Assembly (NCBI RefSeq): GCF_015706575.1
Contig: NW_024037070.1
Coordinates: 3,281,874-3,345,873 of the forward strand
Reading direction: 5' to 3'
DNA from: Patiria miniata
Lineage: Eukaryota; Echinodermata; Asteroidea; Valvatida; Asterinidae
Length of the DNA: 64,000 nucleotides
The position numbers were made by a program, and so were the translations under genes. Shown here piece after piece: positions 1 to 13,000 of the stretch. The notes beneath the pieces are model-generated. The model worked only from the letters and a program-made list of their open reading frames with translations. It had not been told where the DNA came from and made no database searches. The stretch's first letter is position 1. Each line of letters begins with the position of its first letter.

Positions 1-827
1 TCTGAAGATTGTCAAGGTGAGCCCCTCCGAGTCGAACAAATCAAACGGGAACATAATCTGTCTTGAAGTGCTACAAGAAAGCTATGAAAATGCTATGGGA
101 ATGTGACGCTTACTATGAGACACAGGGAAGACAACAGTTTTGTTCAGAAGTATAAGTTTCTTTCTTCTGTAGCCTATAGACTCTTTGCACAAGTACCCTC
201 TCTAGAGTGATAAAAGGAGACTTTATAGGGGGTTTCCGAAACCTTTGCTTCGTCTTCGGCTTCGCCTCCGACCTCTAGATCGCTGAGAGGCAATCCAAAC
301 AAAAATATTGCAACTTTTTGCTTCATGTCAACCGATTGGATGTTCCTGAAGCATAACAGGCACCAAAATGTAGCTGGGGTTCCAGAAGTTGGGGGCCTAA
401 AATCTCCTGAAGCCGAAGATGAAGCCAAAACCAGTTGTTTCGAAGATGCTGTATGACTCCTGAAAGCACTACCATTGTAGGCCTCGAGTCGCGCTCACAT
501 GAAGACACTAAAGCTTTGTGGATTTTATTATTTTATAATTGACCTTCTGGTTCAAATGTGGCCTCTCCTGGGTAAACTCTTGGATTATCCTACTCCAGTT
601 AATCCAACTTAGATTATCCTACCTAGTGAACGTAATCTTACCAAATACACCATAGATTTTCTTGTGTCTTTTCTCCTTTTCAGTGCAATGATTGTGGTAA
701 GCCGTTCTCCATCTCCCAGCTGGATGATCCTCAGGAACTCAAGATGTGCGTCTTCTGTCGTCTACAGGCCAACCGGCCTCTGCTTAACCTAAGCATTGAG
801 GAGGATTTGAACATGCCCGAGTTTTGA
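1..827 (+). CDS. 3' end of unidentified gene with zinc-binding C-terminus (partial)
   Basis: The terminal coding exon is 684-827: a pyrimidine-rich acceptor ends in cag at 681-683, and an open frame runs in phase 0 to TGA at 825-827. It encodes 47 residues that start CNDCGKPFSISQLDDPQE, continue through CVFCRLQANRPLLNL and end in MPEF. The two CxxC pairs (CNDC and CVFC) look like a small zinc ribbon or RING-like knuckle at the extreme C-terminus. Bases 1-16 are probably the end of the previous exon, because they run into a gtgagc donor and read LKIVK in the same phase. I do not recognise the family; C-terminal zinc knuckles of this kind occur in several WD40/TPR scaffold proteins, but I cannot choose one. 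The rest of the gene lies to the left of the window. Confidence 0.6.
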
Positions 828-1240
828 ATTTATAATTGAGAAACGGAGGTTCAAATCCAATTCAGGAATGACCTGAATTCTTATTGGAGTGCAGTGAAAT
901 AGCATTTCTTAGTGTGAAAAAAATATGTTTGCCATCAAACCAAAGAAAAGCTGTTGTTGCTCATGGAATAGTCTTAAACAATTAAGTGTGTGGTGTTAAA
1001 TAAATAAATAAGGCTAAAAATTGTCGTCTGTAGAATATTTTATACATGCATGTGACCTTTCTTTTCATTCCGTCCACATTACATCTTTGTGAAATACTGA
1101 CATTCCAAGCTTGTGAAGTTTGTTAAATCTATATAAGTAATGTATTTTGAAGGGAATTTTACCTGTATATTATAATTTTTGGGCAAACTTCCTTTTGGAG
1201 TGTCGTTTGAAATCGTTTGTAAATAAAACTGCTGTCTTGC
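828..1240 (+). other. Probable 3' UTR of the left-edge gene
   Basis: AT-rich non-coding sequence follows the TGA. Candidate polyadenylation signals are the overlapping AATAAA run near 998-1010 and a second AATAAA at 1222-1227. Which one is used cannot be told from sequence. Confidence 0.45.
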
Positions 1241-1429
1241 TATTGGAATTGAGTTCATGTTAAGCTTATTTGATGGAGGTTTTCGATTTGTATGATATAT
1301 TTTGGGGTTTGTTGGAAATTATTGAGCTAAAAAAATAATAAACTTAACTCAAATCAATGTATAAATTGATAGAGAATCAATCGATAAATCAATAATGGAT
1401 ATTAACAAAATCGGAATGAATTCCATACC

Positions 1430-1575
1430 TGGACATCACTTGACACCCTGTGCACAAACCCTATGAGACTGGTCTGAAAAATTCTAAGTGTTTCTCAGTA
1501 AATGCTTCAATATTTTCCCTGCTAAATTTGACTTTATAGCCTGTTTGTTATCGCTTTCTGATGGCTGGTGTGTCA
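1430..1575 (+). repeat. Dispersed repeat with a second copy at 48760-48890
   Basis: The segment containing ccctgtgcacaaaccctatg, then gactggtctgaaaa, a tttctcagtaaa block and a tttctgat block recurs in the same order at 48760-48890, inside intron 1 of PEDS1. The two copies are diverged and of similar length. No terminal repeats were identified, so the class is unknown. Confidence 0.5.
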
Positions 1576-4539
1576 CTGCAGGAAAAAAATAGTGATGTCC
1601 ATGTATGGAATTCTTTCCAAAACCATGTTTTGTCTTACACTGCAATTTGTACTATACATTAAAAAAAAAGATCGCAAATGATGATTCCAGACAAAAAAGA
1701 CTACCAAAATTATCAAAATTAATCCTCTTTTTTTATAGGCCTGAATGGAATGAAAATGCGACACCTTTTGGCAAATTGAATACGACTCCCTCCCTAATTA
1801 TCATGAAAACGTAAATTCTGCATATGCCGCGCGAAATCAATTTACATGCTAATTGTGCGCCATGACTGGACGTTTAATTAAGCATAAAGGCGCGTCAGTA
1901 TTTCCCATAAAAGAGGCACAAAGCTGCGTGTCTGATGGCCCGGCTTAATTCCTAACTGGGTTCCGACAGCCACAGACATGCGTCTCATTAACTTTATAAT
2001 CCAATTAAAGGCGAACAATTCAAAATCTAGACCGGACATCTGGGTATTGTTATGGCAGAATACGCACCATTAATGGCATCTGACAAAAACGTGTCATCGC
2101 CCGGCTCATTAACAGCCCTGTGGCTGCCAGGAACACTTTGAAGACGTTATTTGCATTTAGTGGTCTCGGAGGAACTGTCAATCACAATATCAGTGCCTTT
2201 GGATGATCTGTGCGCCTATTGTTATCTCGTGTACCACCGATTGGTAACACTGATAGAACCGCAAGATGTTTTTTTTGTTTTGATGCAGTGTCATTTCGGC
2301 AGGTTTCCACCCAAACTGATCGGGTGTCTTTTCATAGAGCAAGGCAGCATCCACTCTATATTACACACCTCGACAAAACTTCAATATCAGTTTATATTTG
2401 TATGAATTTATTTACGATAGTTTTGATGCAGCATCGATTAAAATGTGTAATTTCAATTCCGAATTCCATTGGTACCAACTATGGGTAATCGTCTTATTGA
2501 AGTAAAACTCCGTGTCATATCATGCTAACAATTTCATTTTACGTACAACTGCAATTATGTCAACTCATCGGGCCTTATTTCTGATTGACTGTAGAAAAGG
2601 TAAACGAACAATCTTCTGTCAATCATGTTATCAATTTAGTCTTTGGATATTAGTCAAGCTGCAATGTATTCATTCAAGGAAGTACCGGTAATGCTGCCAC
2701 GATGATGATGAAACTGACGGACCAAGCGACTTGGCCCAGCGTGCGTCTAGAAAATATTGACGTTTCCCATCACTTTGGCTGTCAGTCAATTTCCGCTCGA
2801 TTACCTCGAGACAATCATCCTTCCTCAATACCTGTAAAAAAATCTCCCCCGGATCAGCCACAAATTTGTCCCTGTAATCTCATGAGCAGCGTGGGACAGG
2901 ATCTGTTTGTCTTGGCTCTGTTATAGAATAATCAAGCGGTGATTGTTCTGGAGATGCGGTCTCGTTCATCTCTCGTGCTGGGGATTCATATGGGGATATC
3001 GCGCACGCGCGTCCAGCTGCCAATCTTCCTCATTTGGGACAACCGAGCACGACTGCGCAGGTCCGCGCATGTGCGTTTGTACAGTGGATCAGGTAAGCTT
3101 GGGGAAATCTCGTCACGTCTGTGCCGCAATGTTTTGACTGGCGCCGTGGTGGGCCAGGTCGCCACCACCCTCTGTTTGGAAGAAGAGCAGGGTATCTGAT
3201 CGATCACACATTAATTGCAACATTCATCACTACACATAATGACGATGGGTTGGGTAAAATAACAGGGCGATTGGGATTAATCCAAGGTTGTGATCATCAT
3301 GAGATATGTTAGTTCTGACGATGTGGTTTTTCTGTTTATGACAAAGAATCGTTTTCCGATCCATGTTCATTCGCTAAAGCACCTTGATAAAAGTCTGATT
3401 CAGGTGGACACGCTGGTTTTTTTTGAACAACTGGGCATAGACCTTCTCCATGGCAAACTGTTCCGTTTGATTCAGTTCAGGTTTTGTTTGTGGGTTAGTT
3501 TCGATCTTTTTTCTTTTTAGAATTTAGCTAATTGTTTAAGTCCTTCAGAATATCTGATAAGCCTACTGCAAATCTTTACAACCGTGTTTCAGAAGAAAAA
3601 ACTGCAGGCACTATGCAGAGCTAGATTTCCCAAAAGGTGATTTAAATAAAAAATAACAATAAACACAAGTAATAACGTCACATTTGGGTATTATTTTCCT
3701 TAGAAGCCATATAATGATATCAGCATTTCTTGAGAACATTCTCTCCTAACATCGGAAGGATTAATGTCATTGAAGTAACAATGTACGGTGATGAGGCGAT
3801 GAGTACCAACCATTGTCCGCGGGCTGATGCTAGCGGACTGAGCAACCCAGGTAACGGGGGCGCGCCCCGGTAACGCCCGGTGGGCGCTCACTGGGGAGTC
3901 CCGCTACAACCCTGTTGTGACGGGGCTTTAGCCCCAAAGCACGGTAATCCTTGTCATTGGTAGGGCTTGGAGGCACGCAGGGAACCGAGGTGAACTCCCT
4001 CGCGACAAGGGGTGAGGTGAGGTGGAAACTAAACTAGTGGAATGCGCGCGGACTCAAGGTAGTCTGGCTGGATATCACCCATGGATGGATCATTGGAGTG
4101 TAACTAGGAAATCAAAATGTTTGTGAAGACTGCAACAGTAAAAACAGACTTGATTTAGTCCTTCATTTGGTAATCAATAATTTTGTACCCTTTTGCGGTG
4201 AAGATGATCACTGGATTTGGATGACATTATTGAAAAGTTATAGACCATTTCAAAGTTAAGTTGTTAAGAATTTGAATAATGTGGTCAGGTGACGTAAACT
4301 TTATATTACACTTCAAAATATGAGTGGGACGTGTGCAATAATAGGGCAAACGTGAGAACGACGCTTCGGGCGATTGGTTTGCCTGCTTATGTTGGCAACC
4401 GGAGGAGGTTACATTCGACATCGCAATGATTATCTCGAAACAAGGTTTTCTATTGAAAGCTGTAATGTCAAACTTTAATGTTTAGCTGATATCTTTTCAA
4501 CCGATTACCTGGACATGCCTATGATTCTCCTTAACTTTA

Positions 4540-5199
4540 AGCCCGGTTCAAGCCCGGTTCATACTTCACTCGAATGCGAATGCGAAGCGAATTTGACGTC
4601 ATGGCACCAAGGGCGGATCCAGAACACAATTTTGGGGCCCCCAAAAAGTGGGTCAAAAAAATTACGGCGTGGGGTTCGGGGCCCGCTAGGGCCCCGAAAA
4701 TTTTTTGGATTCTAGATGCTCTGTGGTGCGATCTGAGGCAATTTCTGACCACTTCAGCCAATGTTTTTTGAGGAAAAGATGGTGGTGTACTCATTGCCTG
4801 CCTTTATTGCGATGTCACATAAAAAAAAAAAAAAATTGGTTTCGTTTTGGGAGGGGGCCATGGCCCCCTTTGGCCCCCCCCCTGGATCCGCCCTTGCATG
4901 GCACGTTCGCTGCGAAATTCGCCCGAGTTGAAATTATATTCAACTTGTACGAATTCGCAGCGCGAATACTTGCCATGACGTCACAAATTCGCGTTCGCTT
5001 TCACTTTCGCGACGAGTATGAACCAGGCTTCGTACTTCACGCGAATGCGATGATGCGAGGCGAATTTGACGTCACGAAGCATTCGCGGCGAAATTTGCCC
5101 GAGTTGAAATATGTTCAACTGAATTCGCAGCGCGAATACTTGCCACGACGTCACAAATTCGCGTTCGCGTTCGCTTTCGCGCCGAGAATAAACCGGGCG
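4540..5199. mobile_element. Two head-to-tail PIF/Harbinger-like MITE copies, the first carrying a nested insertion
   Basis: The left terminus reads agcccggttca after TTA at 4537-4539, and the right terminus is the near-inverse aaccgggcg at 5191-5199, followed by TAA. The body is rich in gaattcgc and gcgaacgcgaa blocks in inverted orientation around a gttgaaatatattcaac core, so each unit can fold. A copy junction lies near 5025, where gtatgaaccaggctt abuts a fresh gtacttcacgcgaatgcg start. The first copy is split by the hAT-like element at 4608-4896. Assignment to PIF/Harbinger rests on the 3-bp TTA flanks, which are cleanest in the copy at 5988-6162. Confidence 0.7.
4608..4896. mobile_element. 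Nested hAT-like MITE with exact 8-bp target duplication
   Basis: The termini are caagggcggatccag and its exact inverse ctggatccgcccttg. The 8-bp sequence catggcac flanks both ends (4600-4607 and 4897-4904), and removing the element restores a continuous host MITE. An 8-bp duplication with CA..TG termini is characteristic of the hAT superfamily. At 289 bp with no coding capacity it is non-autonomous. Part of its interior (the gggccccgaa block and the gagcatctagaatcc block) recurs in inverted orientation at about 45300-45475. Confidence 0.85.
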
Positions 5200-5287
5200 T
5201 AAGACTTGTGTTTTCAAACTTGGTTTAACTGAATGTATTGTCTATGTATATGTATACTAGTGCATTTTCCTAATTTCTTTTACCTTA

Positions 5288-5957
5288 AGCCCGGTTCATA
5301 CTCGGCGCGAAAGCGAAAGCGAACGCGAATTTGTGACGTCATGGCAAGAATTCGCGCTGCGAATTCGTAAATTTGAACATATTTCAACTCGGGCGAATTT
5401 CGCAGCGAATGTTTCATGACGCCAAATTCGCTTTCGCATGCAGCGGCGGCGGAACGGGTTTTAAACTGGGGGGGGGGGGGGGGGGGCACTTGTAAACCAA
5501 AAGGGGCACTCCGCACTCGCAAACCCGTGCTGAAATGTCGCCACGTTTTTTTTCACCGGACACTTGGCCTCCGTAAAATCAAATAAGGGGGGGGGGGGGG
5601 GGGGAGGCTGGTACCATCTTCCAACATAGGGGGCGCTCTTCAAAACCAATGATTATATGCTAAATATACATTATGTGCCCATTTTCAGGGCGTCTTGTAT
5701 GGGTTTTGGGACTTGGTTTTCATATTCCGCGTTTATATCAAACATTATCTATACCATTATTGGGAAATGGTTAGTTCTAAGAAAAAGTAAGATACTTTAA
5801 GGGCATTTTTGATTTATCACGAGGGGACACTTCAATGCTCGAGGGCACACATTTATGACCACAAAAGGGGCACTTGGGCAAATCTGGGGGGGGGGGGGGA
5901 AACGCCCCCCCCCCCCCAGTTCCGCCGCCCCTGTTCGCATGAAGTATGAGCCGGGCT
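5288..5957. mobile_element. PIF/Harbinger-like MITE copy in the opposite orientation, split by an insertion
   Basis: It starts agcccggttcatac after TTA at 5285-5287 and ends gtatgagccgggct at 5957, followed by TGA, a one-base-degenerate target duplication. The internal blocks are the same as in the neighbouring copies. The reading is interrupted at 5440 and resumes at 5942 because of the nested element at 5441-5933. Confidence 0.7.
5441..5933. mobile_element. Second nested hAT-like element with exact 8-bp target duplication
   Basis: The termini cagcggcggcggaac and gttccgccgcccctg are inverse with one mismatch. The flanking 8-mer ttcgcatg is present at 5433-5440 and again at 5934-5941. The interior has long G runs (5467-5486, 5587-5604, 5886-5899) and a C run (5905-5917). 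A related segment, containing ggacacttggcctccgtaaaat, occurs at 61407-61590. The element is non-coding and about 493 bp long. Confidence 0.85.
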
Positions 5958-5987
5958 TGAGGGCTAGACATTTCAGAACTCTACTTA

Positions 5988-6162
5988 AGCCCGGTTCATT
6001 CTTCACGCGAATGCGAAGCAAATTTGACATCATGAAACATTCGCTGCGAAATTCGCCCGAGTTGAAATATGTTCAAATTTCACGAATTCGCAGCGCAAAT
6101 ACTTGCCATGACGTCACAAATTCGCGTTCGCTTTTGCGCAGAGGTCGAGTACTAACCGGGCT
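5988..6162. mobile_element. Intact PIF/Harbinger-like MITE copy
   Basis: This is the cleanest copy of the 4.5-6.2 kb family. It starts agcccggttcattc and ends with the inverse aaccgggct, with TTA directly repeated on both sides (5985-5987 and 6163-6165). At 175 bp it gives the uninterrupted unit length. Confidence 0.8.
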
Positions 6163-9100
6163 TTATACTGCTTACTAGTGTTTATAACTTGACTTTTTAA
6201 ATTTAATTCATTTTTTAAACCTGCTGTTTTGATGTTTAAATTTTGAGATACATGTACATTATGTATGCGCGATTGATCATTGTAATTATGAAGGTCGCTC
6301 AAGAGAAATTTGAATCTTGTTATTAGGCTTTACTAAACCTTGGCTACTTCTCCGATTTCGGCTACAGGAGACTTGTGTTCCCTGACTTGAGGAAATTCGG
6401 TCCATATTCCGTTACAGGGTAATGAAATAACTCAAATCCTAGTGAGGTCAATGGTTAGCCATGACATTGGTTTATTGGACACACCGGCTCCTCAAAGTAC
6501 TCCGGAGCAAGTGATGTAGGCAAAGCCAGAGACGAACCCGACATTTCAAAAGATGGCCTTGTGTTAGTTCGTGGATACCACTCAAGGTCAAAACAAAGCG
6601 TCTCCTGGATGATCTCTTTCCAGATGACTTGTGCAAGTTTAGTCGTCTTATCTGTTAGAGAGGCTGGAGGGGTGTAAGCTAGACCCGGTTTAATGACATC
6701 CCAATGTCCTTTATCGGTGAATGACCGGGCGGGCAACATATTAAGGTAATAGGTATATCAATCATCCACCTGTCAATCTGGATCAATCAAGAGAAACACA
6801 CGACAGCTCTCGTCTTTCCAAGGAGAAGTCACAACAAAAGTCACGGATTGAGCTTGGTTCACTCCTTTAATCTTCTTTAATCTGTTAATGTCATATTTTC
6901 TTTAAACATCCATAGAATTTAATTGATAATGATGTTGAGATAGAAACTGTTTAACCATCTTGGCAAAATAAGCCTCGGTCTCGCTCCTGGCCAACCTATT
7001 TTTGAACTTGGGGGCAGCAAATTAAATTCTTCCCAAATGTTTATTTTTTGTAAATACCAACATTATGTGTCATTTAATGCACCAACACACTTTAAATTGA
7101 CTTTTTGTGCGCCTCTTTTTCTCAACACATGCCGCAGTGACTTCGAACCAATTTCGGCATCTCATCTTTCATGACTGTATAATCGTTAGTGTCGAGCACC
7201 TTTTCATAATGCCTGGCAAGCGTTTGTGCCAAAGTGACGACATGCAACAGGTTGATGTTTACGGATATTATACATCAATATAATAAACACATTTAAAAAA
7301 AAACACAGAGCTCTTCGTAAATGTTAACGGCGGCTCGATATTATAACAATTTGAGTAAGAACTGGAAAGGGTTTTCTTATTTATTTTAATTAAAATGACT
7401 ATTTTTTTCCACAATTCTTTCTTTCTCTGGAGTCCCAACCAGAAAAAGAATTGTTGTCTTGGCAATATCACTCATCTCCTATCCATTCTTACATGTGGGA
7501 TCAAAACGAGGCTCACATGAGAGCAACCAACTGGCACCTAGTTAGTTTAAGGTAATAAGCACTCAGTTAAGGCTGGGAACGCGGCGGTGTGGAACGTGTT
7601 TATTGCAGGGAATGAAATTGAGTTCTGCATTTGTTGCGGTGAATTCGAAGTATATGAGAATAACATGGCGCACATATGTCATTTTCTGCAATAAAAACAG
7701 ACAGGAAATCATCTGATTGGGTGAGAAATTACATCCCTGTAGAGAAAATTCAATGAAATACACAGTTCCAATAAATATTTTATAATTTGCACACAACGGG
7801 AAAAACTCAAAAAGTGTCATCTTCTGAAGTCCTGCATGCACAGATATACATGTAATGTCATTATAGTGCAACGCACATAGGCTATAGCCAAGAATGTATG
7901 CTGATTACAATTTCAATTACAAGAAGCTCGATAAGTACTGTTAGAGTAGTCCGAGTATCATCCGTTGTTCATCGGAGCCCGCTCCAAATTCACCGTCTGA
8001 TATAATTATTTATGTGAGCATGCAAATTTTATGCGACCCGCGCGCCAACCAATCGGGATCGACTTAAGAAATTGTGACGTCATTTCGATCAGAAATGTGG
8101 ACTATAATAAACTGTTGACTGGTCAATTTGGCTGCCATGCTTTTTGTTATACAACGGGTTACCGAAGATTCGATAGACGGCGCCAGCTGAATGGTCAGAA
8201 TCTCGAGGTCAAGACGCAGTCTTGTTTTGCATAATTAATCGCCGAATCTGCTGGTATATCATAGACCCTTGCTGTGCAAGGGGATACTCCTGATCCGTAG
8301 ACTATAATAACTGTTGTGATTTAAAATAAGATGATGCTGGCCAAAAGTGCGATTCTAATATCTGTCATACATTTTCAATGCCATTCACCTCAGAAGTGGC
8401 ATTAAAATGGGCCATATTATTTTGGACAACAGGTTTTTAAGATTTAAAAGTTCCCGATTCTAGTGTTTGTGAATTAAATGCGAGACAATAAAGTTCTCCT
8501 GTTAACAAAATCTATATCCGTTTGACATTGCTAGAAATTACCAGTTTTAATCATTATTGACTAACAAAAGTCTGACAAAAAGAGAGAAATATTGTTTAAA
8601 GAGTTGAGTTTAGAGAATTATTTTCGCTTTGAAATAAAAATCGATGTGGAACAAATCCCAATCGGATTTTGTCGTGTTAAACAGTTCCGGATCACACATG
8701 CCAACTTGCATCACTATGCAAAGCTGCTCAGTGCTAGCAACAAGACGATGAAGCAATCGCTAAGCATCCTGAAGAGATCCATAATGCGAATACTGTCCCG
8801 GGTATAAGGGAACTCATTAAGTGGCGATCACCCGCCGAGGTCCCCGCTACGATTGCCTTGCCTTGGCTTTCCGTGGCGACCCGCTGCGAGCCGTTATGCC
8901 GTCCATTCAGCCGGCAAAATGGTTTGGCCGGATCGAGCCACGGCGCTGTCCACCGGTGGAGGAATGGATCGACGGGGGAGGAGGGATGGTACGTCTGGTA
9001 GGCCTACCCCCTCTGAAAGTTGGGCAGCTGAGGATGATACAAAAAAAATGTTAATCACTTGATTCCTTCTTTATCATCCTCCATGCTTGATTTAATGGAA

Positions 9101-9859
9101 AAAAGGTTGCATCCTGGCCACTTTTTTTCATCATTATTTCATCTCAATAGAGGTCATTCACTGCATGTAAAAATGTTGAATCTGGCACCGCACTAAGGAA
9201 CATTTCCAATGTTCTTAGAAAATACATTGAAAATCTTCTTGAATCTCCATGACAACCCACAAAGTGGCGTCTGAATACTACATTATTTCCGAAACAATTG
9301 AGCAGATGTTTGCCGGACAAGGAAAGATGGAGGTTCTTTTCAAATTTTGCAGATTAATATTGTAAAAGCCCACGGCTAATATTGCAGTATACAGATAGAT
9401 CACTACATTTTATAAATAAGAGTCTTGTATTCAAATTTATAAAACGAAATACGTGTATTATGAAGAAAAATGCGAAGATACCAAAAATTGAATATTCACA
9501 CACTTTGAAACAGGAGATCATATAACCATGGTTATACCGTGCAGTAGCATCAATTAATACTGCAACATGTTCATCTTATTACAAATCAAAAATACATTTT
9601 GACGTTTCTTTTACTGAATTTCCTATAATAAACACTAATCCTATACATCAATAATAAGCTGCACCTCACGGGAAGCAGATTTCCCCACCCTACCTTTCCT
9701 AATCAAAACCTGACTAAAATACTTCAGACACGACCCTTGTTTTCATAAGGCATTCAAAGTCAAAATCTATCAAAATCAACATGGTCAACGTGGACCGGAG
9801 GGAGTGTGACCGATTGCTTCAACGGCACCTGTCACTGATGAACACTTATTGTACTGTGC

Positions 9860-10090
9860 AGCTTGAGTCGCATCAATGCGAGGAGGCTCTTTACGCGTAA
9901 CCTCGGCGCAGCGTGAGGCATGGGCCCAGCAAAGACACCAAGCAGCGAACGCGACGGACGGTGAGAGACTGGGAGCTCTAACGGGGAGGAAAACCATGAA
10001 TAACACGGCGGCCGGGTACCCTCCACTTGTAATAAACCCGGTGCGGAGATCTCATCAGCCCAGTCCCGCCGAGGATATGCTACGACACGG
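9860..10090 (+). promoter_or_regulatory. Probable CpG-rich promoter and 5' UTR of the CUB-LDLa gene
   Basis: Base composition shifts from AT-rich to GC- and CpG-rich just before the first coding exon. No TATA box is obvious. The transcription start cannot be placed from sequence. Confidence 0.35.
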
Positions 10091-13000
10091 ATGGCTGGGA
10101 GCGGACACTCACCGGGGATGTTGACAGGGATGCGCTCCGCTGCGCCCCACGAGAACTCCACGAGCATCTCGCTGGAGTTCATTCACCGTTACCTAATGTT
10201 GCTACTCCTTAGTGTTACACTACTACCCAATGCATCAGCCTATAATACCAGTAAGTATACACCATCATCATGTGTGGTTTCTTGCGCCTCCCATCCCTTT
10301 GCTTATTTTTTTCTTCTTCTTGACGATGAATGGATGGGTGTCTTGTGGTGCTCATTAGTGGGGACTTACTGTGACAGCTCCTATTTTCAGGTGTGCCGTT
10401 GATCCGTCTAAATTGGACCTGGCAGTATTGAGCTGCCGGGTTTATTTCTGCGAGTGGAATGCTATCTTCTTTGTTAGAAAGTAGCAGGTTAAAATGCCAT
10501 GTGATGGCCTTGTGGACATATTTGGAACGGCTTGGCAATTTTTCAATGGATAGTTCACACGAATTCATTTTGTACTGATATTTTCGACACAGAATGTGTC
10601 ATTGTACAATAATATCATTCTCCTGACGACGGGCGGAGCATACTGTTTGAAACGTTGAGTCCCCGGTTCTTCTCAGAACCACACATACTCACAAAAGAGA
10701 TTTATTCACATTGTGCTACCGCAAACTTATCTGTCTTACAATAAGTTCTGCAGATAAGCACTGTTTGCTTGCGGTGCTGGCGAGCATCCTCACATTCAGT
10801 GTGTTTTATCTTGTTTCATTAAGTAACTATACAGGGTGAGTCAAAAAAAGCGGAACCCAAACCCCAAACAATATATTTCATATTTAAAAAAATATGTAGC
10901 AACAAAAATAATACTGACTGGAAAGCCAATTTCATAAGCTACTTTTAGATGGAAAAATTACTGAAATTGGTCAATCCGTTCAAAGAATATCACCATTTAA
11001 ACTCAATGACCCCAAAACCTGTCTCGTCCAAAAAATGCGATTTCAACAATCGTCGTCACAATTGTCTTCAAACATCACCAGCGATGAAATCTTAATTTAA
11101 ACGATAAGAATATGCAACAAAGTCCTTTTGAAGGCCTGTCTTTTCAAAAAGTAGATTTTATACATCATATTGCTTGCCTAACCAGGGTTGTTAATCAAAA
11201 TATTGTGTACTACAGTTTGTGACAGTTGTTGAAACAAGTATTCTGTGTCATTTTCTTTGTTGTTCCAAACAGTCAAAACACACAATAAATTGCTTTTTTG
11301 GACGACACAGGTTTTAGGGTCGTTGCGTTTAAATGGTGATATTCTTTGAACGGATTGAGCAATTTCAATATTTTTTTCATCTCAAAGTAGCTTTTGAAAT
11401 TGGCTTTCCAGTCATTATTATTTTTGGTGCTACATATTTTTTTAAATATGAAATATATTGTTTGGGGTTTGGGTTCCGCTTTTTTTTGACTCACCCTGTA
11501 GCTTGGTTTACCTCTGATAAACGTACGTGTAATTTTTCACGTTTTACCAAAACAAATGTTCAATGTTCTGTTCTCCCAACACTGTTGTATTTTCCCATAA
11601 TTATGCTACCTAATTGAATTTATCACCAGTATTCTGATTCACCTTATAATTAAATAACTTGCATCACAAATTTAAAATGATTGAAAGCCCTTAATTATGG
11701 GTTTTGGTTTTCGATGTGTACGTTATTACGTGTAATTCATTAAAATTTATGCATGTTGTTTCCGTAAATCAAAAAAAGATATTGCCCCTTTTCAGTTTCA
11801 TTTTTGGAAAACGTGGCATTTATTCTGCCAACAAAGTAAAGGAAATTTCACTTGGTACAATGTTGTATGCTTGAACTATACAATCTGCAATTTTGAGTCC
11901 AAAAATTCTCCAATATTTTTCGCTGCTCATCCAACTTCCAAGTCTTATCCAACTAAAACGTGACAGCATTTTTCGAATATGTGAATTTCTCACCCTTTTC
12001 GGGATCCAAATCGGAACTTTATATGACTTAAAATTATTTTGCATACTCAATGGTAATCCTTTATGATCCTTTCAGAAGCCACGCAAAATTAGTATGTAGT
12101 TTCAATCAGTGATTCCTTCAATATTACATCAACACACATCGCCGTTATGAAAAGTGATACCTTCATGCATTCCATTGCAAAATAACGAGAATTTCTTCAC
12201 CCCAAATTTCACAAAAAAGTTCAAAGAACCGGTTCAGAACCGGTTCCCTTCAATACTACAATCCTCAAATGCAGGGGCCACAAAACTCTCAATTTAGAGA
12301 GAAATGGACGGTATACATGTACAAATCGTGATTCGGCCGGCGTAGGCAATTTGGGGGCCATTTACACCGTCGGCATTGTATACCGTTATGTTGTCACAGA
12401 TCGCTTAAATCCCACGACGTCCAAGTCAATTAGGCTGGAGCCTCAATAATAACGGCGAGTTCAAACGGGGATGATAAAAGTAATCCGGTAGAGTTGGTAT
12501 GTACCATAAAGTATATGTAAGTCATGAATTTATTGAAGAAAGTGGCACAGTGGAGAAAATAACACTTTAAAACGTGCACGTCTTAATAACCGATACCCTT
12601 TGTACAGGGTGAGTCAAAAAAAGCGGAACCCAAACCCCAAAAAAGATATTTCATATTTAAAAAAATATGTAGCACCAAAAATAATAATGACTGGAAAGCC
12701 AATTTCATAAGCTACATTTAGATGAAAAAAAAAATTGAAATTGCTCAATCCGTTCAAAGAATATCAGCAGTTAAACGCAATGACGCTAAAACCTGTCTCG
12801 TCCAAAAAAAAAAATGTGTGTTTTGACTGTTTGGAACAACAAAGAAGATGATACAGAATACTTGTTTCAACAACTGTCACCAACTGTAATACACAATATC
12901 TTTATAGGCCTGTTTAGGCAAACAGTTATGATTTATAAAATCATTAAGTTTACGGCAAAGATGTTTTGTTCGCAGTGTATCTGTGTCTTTAAAGATCGGA

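Larger units (their letters stand above)
1241..10090. other. Intergenic region without a supported gene
   Basis: No conserved coding exon was recognised. It contains the diverged repeat at 1430-1575, a GC-rich block at about 3830-4040, the nested MITE cluster at 4540-6162 and a GC-rich block at about 8815-9020. A minus-strand reading frame at 6455-6739 starts with a true ATG and encodes 94 residues with fairly protein-like composition, but it matches nothing I know and has no convincing splice context. The last 200 bases before 10091 are GC- and CpG-rich and probably hold the promoter and 5' UTR of the CUB-LDLa gene. Confidence 0.5.
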
